From contig JAFGPH010000259.1 of NCBI GenBank assembly GCA_016926135.1, forward strand, positions 1-10,876: a stretch of DNA of 10,876 nucleotides, read 5' to 3'. This document shows, piece by piece, positions 6,102-10,876 of this stretch. The position numbers and the translations under genes were made by a program. The notes beneath the pieces are model-generated. The model made no database searches and was not told the DNA's origin. It saw only the letters and a program-made list of their open reading frames with translations. This DNA is from Deltaproteobacteria bacterium. Its GTDB lineage: Bacteria > Desulfobacterota > DSM-4660 > Desulfatiglandales > HGW-15. Position 1 is the stretch's first letter; the number at the start of each line of letters is the position of its first letter.

Positions 6102-7010
6102 ATGGCCCTTCACATCACGATTGCCGAAGAAAAGGACGTGGTCGTCCTCGAGATGGCGGGGAGGATCGACAGCTTTTCCATTGAGGAGCTGAACGCCGGT
6201 TTTGACAAGGTCATGAAGACGGGAAAGAGCCAAATCCTTCTCGTCATGAGGGACCTGGAGTATATCAACAGCAGGGGCATCGGGGCCCTCATCTCCTTCC
6301 TGAAATGGGTCAAGAAGGTGGGAGGACTTGTGAAGATCGCGGAAGTGCCTCTCAACGTCATGCAGGTGCTTAACCTCTTGGGTCTGGACGGTCTCGCCCT
6401 GATCTATGATTCTTCGTCCGATGCCATGGGGAGTTTCAGGAGGCAGCAGGAAAGAGAGGAGGACATCGAGCAAGCGACCTTTTCCCCGGGGACCGACATG
6501 GTGCCGAAAGCCTTGGAGGCCGGCCGGCGCAAGGGTTTCTACCTCCTGCTGGGAGGATGGGTCGGGCTCTGCGTGGCCGGCGTGGTTCTTTTCCTGCAAG
6601 GCGCTTCCAAAGGCCCGCCGGCCGTAGCTCTGCGGCCCCTGGAGAAGAAGCTGGGCGAGATTGAGGAGCGGGTAGGACGGCTGGAAACCAGGGAACCCGG
6701 TGCCGGGGATTCGGAGGCCAGGATCCGGGAACTCGCAGACCGTCTCGTCGGACGCATGGACGAAATGGCGCGCCAGGTGGATGGCATGAGGAAGAGGCCG
6801 GAGCCTTCCGGGTTGCCTCAGGAGTCCGTGGCCAGGACGAAGAAGACCCTTCGCCACCATGTCGTGCGGCCCGGTGAATCGCTCTACCGGATAGGTCGGC
6901 GCTACGGGGTCAGCGTGGAGGAGCTACGCCGGCTCAACCGACTTGATGCGAAAGGGACCATCCGCGTGGGGCAAAAACTTGTTGTGGGACAGGACCAGGG
7001 CAGGGAATAA
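6102..7010 (+). CDS. STAS domain - transmembrane - coiled coil - LysM protein
   Basis: A 302-residue protein with an unusual domain order. Residues 1-105 are a STAS domain (anti-sigma-antagonist type): EMAGRIDSFS near the start and YINSRGIGALISF 54-66, where Ser57 aligns with the phosphorylated Ser58 of B. subtilis SpoIIAA and Ser56 of RsbV. Residues 145-166 form one membrane helix, preceded by GRRK, which puts the STAS domain in the cytoplasm. Residues 178-230 are a charged coiled-coil stretch. Residues 252-296 are one LysM domain (HHVVRPGESLYRIGRRYGV, then LNRLD and IRVGQKLVV), expected to bind peptidoglycan. Start: ATG 6102 begins the STAS fold exactly; the same frame is open much further upstream, but that part is antisense to the phosphatase gene. 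AAGG lies 7 nt before ATG and GGAGG touches it. Inferred role: a membrane-anchored phosphorylation switch reset by the divergent phosphatase. No RsbW-type kinase is seen in the window. I do not know a named family with this order. Confidence 0.88.
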   Translation: MALHITIAEEKDVVVLEMAGRIDSFSIEELNAGFDKVMKTGKSQILLVMRDLEYINSRGIGALISFLKWVKKVGGLVKIAEVPLNVMQVLNLLGLDGLALIYDSSSDAMGSFRRQQEREEDIEQATFSPGTDMVPKALEAGRRKGFYLLLGGWVGLCVAGVVLFLQGASKGPPAVALRPLEKKLGEIEERVGRLETREPGAGDSEARIRELADRLVGRMDEMARQVDGMRKRPEPSGLPQESVARTKKTLRHHVVRPGESLYRIGRRYGVSVEELRRLNRLDAKGTIRVGQKLVVGQDQGRE

Positions 7011-7114
7011 CCCGTAGACTTGCGTGTCATGCCCCTGACAGACGACATGTGCCGGCCACTGGAAAAGGCCCAGATATAAGGCGCCCGACATCCTGAGGAG
7101 TGAGACGTGAAGAC

Positions 7115-7190
7115 GGCTCGCGGTTCAAGGCTCACGGAAAGGCAAAGAAAACCCTTGTTTCCTTGGGCCGTGCACCGTGTACCTTGCGCC
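7115..7190. repeat. Imperfect inverted repeat made of degenerate 7-nt units
   Basis: The left arm 7115-7137 and right arm 7168-7190 pair at 16 of 23 positions when one is reverse-complemented. The right arm reads as 7-nt units CCGTGCA, CCGTGTA, CCTTGCG; the left arm as CGGTTCA, AGGCTCA. A shorter inner pairing (near 7136-7147 with 7154-7162) extends the hairpin. It lies in the 200-bp gap between two convergent genes and may act as a two-way terminator or be a copy of a dispersed intergenic repeat. The rest of 7011-7210 holds no gene or clear terminator. Confidence 0.55.
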
Positions 7191-7210
7191 TACGCGCCAG
7201 CGGTGGCCGG

Positions 7211-8884
7211 CTAGTCGAGGACTTCGTAGACCGTGAGAGCCTTGGCCTTCCCCTTCACGGACTTTTTGCCGATCTCCTGGACCTTGAATTTCCCCTTCAC
7301 CTCTTCACGGGTGGTCTCGTTGATGAGGATCTGGTTCGGGGCGGCAATGGACTGGAGTCTGGCCGCCGTGTTCACGGTGTCCCCGATCACCGTGTAGTCC
7401 ATTCGTTTGGGGGAGCCCAGGTTGCCCGCCACCACACGCCCCGTGTTGATCCCCATGGTAATGCTGAATTGCCGATCCGCCGGAAAGTCCTCCATCATTT
7501 CCACGAGGGCCTTCCGCATTGCAAGGGCCGCCATGACGGCCCTTTCCGCATCGTTTTCCCTTTCAATGGGGGCGCCAAAAACCGCCATGATGGCGTCCCC
7601 GATGTACTTATCCAGGGTCCCGTTGTAATCGAAGATGATGTCCGTCATTCTTCGGAAATACAGGTTGAGCAGGAGACTCACTTCGGTGGGTGCGAGTCTC
7701 TCGGAAAGGGGGGTGAAGCTCACGATATCCGTGAAAAGGACGGTCACGTACTTCTCCTTGGGGGCGAGGAGGGTGTCCTCGTCGGCCTCTTCACCGCCCA
7801 GGATGAGATCGATCACCTCGGGGGAGTGGAAGCGCTCCAGACGGCTTCGGGCCATGGTCTCACGCCGGATCTTCTCATTCAGGTTGGCCTGCTCGATCAC
7901 CATGGCCATCTGGTTGCTGATGGTGGTCAGGAGATCCAGGTCCGCCTTGGTGAACTTGTTGCTGAGCCTGAAGCTGTCCAGCTGGATGAGCCCGATGACC
8001 TGATCCTTGCGCCAGAGCGGAACCGACATGACGGAGCGGATGTTCTGCATGAAGATGCTCTTGGCACCTCCGAAGCGGGCGTCTTCCATGGCATTGGAGG
8101 TGAGGACCGAGGCCTTCTCGTTGATCACCTTGTTGACGATGGTGCGGCTCACCCTCAGCTCCTTGGACTCTGCGTCCGAACCGGTCCTGTGTTTGACCAC
8201 CTTGGGGACCAGATCGTCGGGCCCCTTCCCCACGAGCGCGACGAAACCGTAGTCCGCATCGATGACCTGGAAGATGGAATCCATGATGGCGGAGAGGAGT
8301 TCGTCGAAGTCCGGCACCGTATTGAGCTTACGGCTGATCTGAAAGAGCACATAAAGGATCTTGTTGCTCTTCTGGAGGTCCAGCAGGCTGATACGACCGG
8401 TCTCTTTTTCACTGGGCCCGGCGCTGCCGCGCAGGTCCCCTCCCTCTCGGAGGCCGCCGCTCTTGATGGAAGCGAGGAGGTCCTGGTCCGTATCCTTGTC
8501 GTGGATGGGACCCCCCTTGAGCACCTCTTCTTCCCTCAGGTCCACGTCCTCCTCGAAGAAGGTCTTGGGCTTTGCCCCGGGCAGGGCAGCCCCGGCCCGC
8601 TCATCCACGAAGGTGAGGGCCGTGCCGCCGATCTTGACCTGATCCCCGTGGACAAGCACCCGCTCGGTCGTGCGCGAACCGTTCACAAAGGTGCCGTTGT
8701 GGCTGTCGAGATCGGTGAGCAGAAAGCCTTGTGCCGCCCTGGCGATCCGGGCATGCTTGCGGGAAACGGTGTGATCCGGAAGCACGATTTCATTGTCCTT
8801 GGACCGACCGAGGTAAATGGCGTCCTTATCCAGTGCGACGGTCGTCTGGGCTCCATCATTAAAGACGATGTTCAGTAGAGGCAT
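7211..8884 (-). CDS. FHA-GAF class III adenylate cyclase
   Basis: A 557-residue soluble protein predicted to make cAMP. Order: an FHA domain at about residues 1-95 (LGRS 25-28, SRKH 41-44, DSHNGTFVNG 60-69: the set that binds phosphothreonine); a charged linker at 96-165; a GAF domain at about 178-335; a short helix with RFHSPEVIDLIL 351-362 typical of the cyclase lead-in; a cyclase domain at about 376-557. Catalytic residues are present: metal Asp386 (FTDIVSF) and Asp430 (DKYIGDA), purine-selecting Lys426 and Thr498 (YTVIG), Asn505 and Arg509 (VNTAAR). The Lys/Thr pair points to a class IIIb adenylate rather than guanylate cyclase. Start ATG 8884 has only a weak site (GAAAGAGA). It follows the secretin gene by 49 bp on the same strand with no terminator between, so both are probably co-transcribed. 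The FHA domain suggests recruitment to a threonine-phosphorylated partner, perhaps made by the kinase at 2460 (inference). Confidence 0.93.
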   Translation of the reverse strand: MPLLNIVFNDGAQTTVALDKDAIYLGRSKDNEIVLPDHTVSRKHARIARAAQGFLLTDLDSHNGTFVNGSRTTERVLVHGDQVKIGGTALTFVDERAGAALPGAKPKTFFEEDVDLREEEVLKGGPIHDKDTDQDLLASIKSGGLREGGDLRGSAGPSEKETGRISLLDLQKSNKILYVLFQISRKLNTVPDFDELLSAIMDSIFQVIDADYGFVALVGKGPDDLVPKVVKHRTGSDAESKELRVSRTIVNKVINEKASVLTSNAMEDARFGGAKSIFMQNIRSVMSVPLWRKDQVIGLIQLDSFRLSNKFTKADLDLLTTISNQMAMVIEQANLNEKIRRETMARSRLERFHSPEVIDLILGGEEADEDTLLAPKEKYVTVLFTDIVSFTPLSERLAPTEVSLLLNLYFRRMTDIIFDYNGTLDKYIGDAIMAVFGAPIERENDAERAVMAALAMRKALVEMMEDFPADRQFSITMGINTGRVVAGNLGSPKRMDYTVIGDTVNTAARLQSIAAPNQILINETTREEVKGKFKVQEIGKKSVKGKAKALTVYEVLD

Positions 8885-8933
8885 TCTCTTTCACCCCGGG
8901 CTGCTGTAGTGTGGCTGAGCTGGTCTTCGGCCC

Positions 8934-10787
8934 CTACCGCTTTTCAATCAAGGTCTTCTGTCTGTCAGGGTCGATCTCTCTGAGTTCTCTTTCGCTCTCT
9001 TCCGTCTTCTGCTTCAGCTCGGCGCCCTCGTAAGGGATGCGGTCCAAAGAGATGACGGAGGGGGTCACGAAAAAGAGGATGTTGGTCTTGGGATCGGCCG
9101 CGGATGCAGTCTTGAAAAGGTACCCGGCCACAGGGATGTTCATGAGACAGGGAATGCCGGTTTCCCCGACCTGATAACGATTCTCGAAAAGACCGCCGAC
9201 CACAAGGGTCGCCTGGTTTCCGATAATCGCCTGGGTGGTGAGGTTGGTGCTGGCCTTTTCTGGGATGCCGTCGGTGCGAGTGGTTAGAAACGTGCTTCTC
9301 TCAGCGATAACCACCATTTCCACCATATCCGTCCCGTCCTCCTGTTCCACGATGTGGGGGGTGACCCTCAGGACGAGCCCTGCCTCAATGTCCCTGGACT
9401 CCACCGTGGGATTGTCACCACCGGTCTGGATCTTGTAAGTGATGGTCGTCTTGGCATCCACGATGGCCTGCATGTTGTCCAGGGTGACCACACTCGACTT
9501 GTTGACCGTACGGCTCAGTCCCTTGGTTTCCGCCGCTGAAAGAACAGCCATCAAGCTCCATTGGGCACCCGTGTACAGAAAGGTGCCGGCTAGGCCGTAG
9601 GCCGCGACCTCGGCCCCGGCGGCAGCCTCCAGCAGGGGCATGAGGGTGAGGCCGTCGGAGCGGGTTCCGCTGTACTGATCGTCGAACACTTCCCTTGCGG
9701 TCCCTCCGGTGCCTGGGAAATACTGTCTCCGTTCCGTGCCCCTCTTGTAACCGGCCCAGGCCACTCCAAGTTCTCGAGCAAAGTCCTTTCCGGCCTCGAC
9801 GATCATGACGTCCATTTTCACCATCTTGACGGGCTGGTCCAGTTGCTTGATGATCCTGGCGTACTCGTCCAGCTTCTCCGGGTAATCCCGGATGATGATC
9901 ATGTTTGCCCTGGGATCGGAGGCAATAGTACCGCGCTGGACTCCGATGAGGCCCTTGCCCGGCACGGCGGAGGTTTCCTGTGCCGGGGGGAAGCGGATCC
10001 CCGGAGAGGCATCCTTGACCATGCTCTTCCCTTCCCAGGAGGGCGGGGTGGTCTCCTCCCCTTTTGTGGTGAGGTCCAGGAGCTTGGTGAGGGTACCCAC
10101 GAGGCCCGGTACGCTGACCGTGCTCTTTCCGATAGAGATCTCCGTGTCGTTCACCTTGGCGTAACGGAGAGGAAAGTAACGGATCTCCGGTTTCACTTCC
10201 ATCTTTTTCTTCCTGGAGGTTTCCAGGCCCCTGATCAACCTCTGGACGTTGGCGATCTCTCTCGTGGGACCTGTCACGAACAGGGAATTGGTGGGCTCGT
10301 CGAAGAGGATCTTGAGTTCCCTTTTCATGAGCCCGAAACGCTCGACGGCGTTTCGGGCTTCCTCCAGGCTCACCGTGTCCAGGGGGATCAGCATGTCCAG
10401 GGTCCCGCCTCTCCCCGCTTTGTAGACATGGATGGAGTGGGCGTCCATGGTGTAGTCGAGGTCGAACTGATTGATCAGGAAGTCGAAGGCATCCTTCAGG
10501 GGCATGTTCTTGAATTCCATGGTCACCGTATCCGTGATGCCCTCCCCGAAGGTGATGGGCAGCCCCGCGACCTTCGCAACGGCCCTCAGGGTGTCCTTGA
10601 TGTCCTCCTCGTAAGTGAATCGGGTGAAGGTCTTGTTCTTCCAGGGGTCGGAGAGAGAGGAGGTTTTCGGGTTTCCGCCCTGTCCGAGAGGGGGTCCCGG
10701 CTGGGCATGGGCGGAGGAATGGATGCACCACATAAAGGCGACAGATGCGATGAGGACAATCCCGAACAGTTTTTTCCCTGTGGTCAT
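8934..10787 (-). CDS. Outer-membrane secretin, type III secretion SctC-like
   Basis: A 617-residue protein forming the ring channel of a secretion machine in the outer membrane. Residues 1-28 are a signal peptide (KK, hydrophobic core, cleavage after AHA). Residues 53-125 look like an N0/STN domain. Residues 128-190 (SLEEARNAVERFG; NSLFVTGPTREIANVQRLI) are an N1-type ring domain. Residues 205-240 (FPLRYAKVND, VSVPGLVGTLTKLLD) and 288-320 (IASDPRANMIIIRDYPEKL) are the features that resemble SctC/YscC. Residues 323-582 are the secretin barrel, with MIVEAGKDFARELGVAW 328-344 and the closing NQATLVVGGLF 524-534, GIPCLMNIPVAGYLF 544-558 and FFVTPSVISL 572-581. A charged tail of 36 residues follows and could be the pilotin-binding S-domain. 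Start ATG 10787 has AAGGAG 7 nt upstream, and its frame has an upstream stop. The FHA-cyclase is the next gene. Type II or IV pilus secretins are the alternative; the loop pattern VPG...LL favours SctC. Confidence 0.88.
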   Translation of the reverse strand: MTTGKKLFGIVLIASVAFMWCIHSSAHAQPGPPLGQGGNPKTSSLSDPWKNKTFTRFTYEEDIKDTLRAVAKVAGLPITFGEGITDTVTMEFKNMPLKDAFDFLINQFDLDYTMDAHSIHVYKAGRGGTLDMLIPLDTVSLEEARNAVERFGLMKRELKILFDEPTNSLFVTGPTREIANVQRLIRGLETSRKKKMEVKPEIRYFPLRYAKVNDTEISIGKSTVSVPGLVGTLTKLLDLTTKGEETTPPSWEGKSMVKDASPGIRFPPAQETSAVPGKGLIGVQRGTIASDPRANMIIIRDYPEKLDEYARIIKQLDQPVKMVKMDVMIVEAGKDFARELGVAWAGYKRGTERRQYFPGTGGTAREVFDDQYSGTRSDGLTLMPLLEAAAGAEVAAYGLAGTFLYTGAQWSLMAVLSAAETKGLSRTVNKSSVVTLDNMQAIVDAKTTITYKIQTGGDNPTVESRDIEAGLVLRVTPHIVEQEDGTDMVEMVVIAERSTFLTTRTDGIPEKASTNLTTQAIIGNQATLVVGGLFENRYQVGETGIPCLMNIPVAGYLFKTASAADPKTNILFFVTPSVISLDRIPYEGAELKQKTEESERELREIDPDRQKTLIEKR

Positions 10788-10794
10788 TCGTCCG

Positions 10795-10800
10795 CTCCTT
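10795..10800 (-). promoter_or_regulatory. Ribosome binding site of the secretin gene
   Basis: AAGGAG on the minus strand, 7 nt before ATG 10787, fixes the start. A second AAGGAGG-like site lies a few bases further up. No promoter is seen between here and the window edge, so transcription may enter from outside. Confidence 0.75.
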
Positions 10801-10876
10801 GCCTCCTTGGGGTTCCTGAAAGCTGAGTGCCCTGTGTGTCTCTAGCGACCCGTCCTCCGCAGTCCACCCTCCGCAG

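Noticed and set aside
7107..7214. Small 35-codon frame on the + strand with GTG start and GAGGAG 6 nt upstream
   Set aside because: It runs through both arms of the heptad inverted repeat, its Arg/Pro-rich product looks like translated repeat, and it ends inside the stop of the cyclase gene. The ribosome-site match is probably chance.
7100..8878. Long + strand open frame opposite the FHA-GAF cyclase
   Set aside because: It is a shadow of the cyclase gene: His/Asp/Gly-rich with no domain, while the minus strand shows intact FHA, GAF and cyclase motifs.
9415..10731. Second long minus-strand frame inside the secretin gene
   Set aside because: Pro/Arg/Gly/His-rich translation in another frame of the secretin; a common effect of GC-rich coding DNA.
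1..10876. CRISPR array, tRNA or rRNA genes, insertion sequences, prophage or toxin-antitoxin genes
   Set aside because: Looked for by eye; no regularly spaced repeats, no cloverleaf-like or rRNA-like segment, and no transposase or integrase motif was seen.

Overview
The window is GC-rich DNA, probably from a diderm, strictly anaerobic bacterium. It carries the bacterial type of CO dehydrogenase/acetyl-CoA synthase genes (corrinoid protein large subunit and its methyltransferase). It also has an outer-membrane secretin with a signal peptide, a LysM protein and several soluble signalling enzymes. That mix fits a Desulfobacterota/Deltaproteobacteria-like organism (sulfate reducer or syntroph) best. 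The taxonomic call is inference.

Layout. (1) Positions 1-2341, + strand: the end of a Wood-Ljungdahl operon, acsC (missing about two N-terminal codons at the window edge) followed by acsE, closed by a strong intrinsic terminator at 2305-2341. (2) Positions 2358-4623, + strand: a near-consensus promoter drives a zinc-ribbon/Ser-Thr kinase/GAF protein. A GGDEF diguanylate cyclase follows in the +1 frame; the two overlap, through either a real gene overlap with translational coupling or a frameshift splitting one long kinase-GAF-GGDEF protein. (3) Positions 4626-5990, - strand: an RsbU/SpoIIE-type PP2C phosphatase converging on the GGDEF gene with only 2 bp between stops. (4) Positions 6102-7010, + strand: divergent from the phosphatase, a membrane protein joining a cytoplasmic STAS domain (phosphoacceptor Ser conserved) to a periplasmic coiled coil and LysM domain. 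(5) Positions 7011-7210: a gap with an imperfect inverted repeat built of degenerate 7-nt units. (6) Positions 10787-7211, - strand: a two-gene unit, an SctC-like secretin followed by an FHA-GAF-class III adenylate cyclase.

How the genes may work together (inference): 2460-10787 looks like a signalling island around an envelope secretin. It contains a Ser/Thr kinase, a matching-class phosphatase, an FHA phosphothreonine reader and a STAS phosphoprotein candidate, plus one enzyme each for c-di-GMP and cAMP. The STAS-TM-LysM protein could link a partner-switch input inside the cell to peptidoglycan outside. The secretin resembles type III secretion SctC more than PilQ or GspD, but no other secretion component is inside the window.
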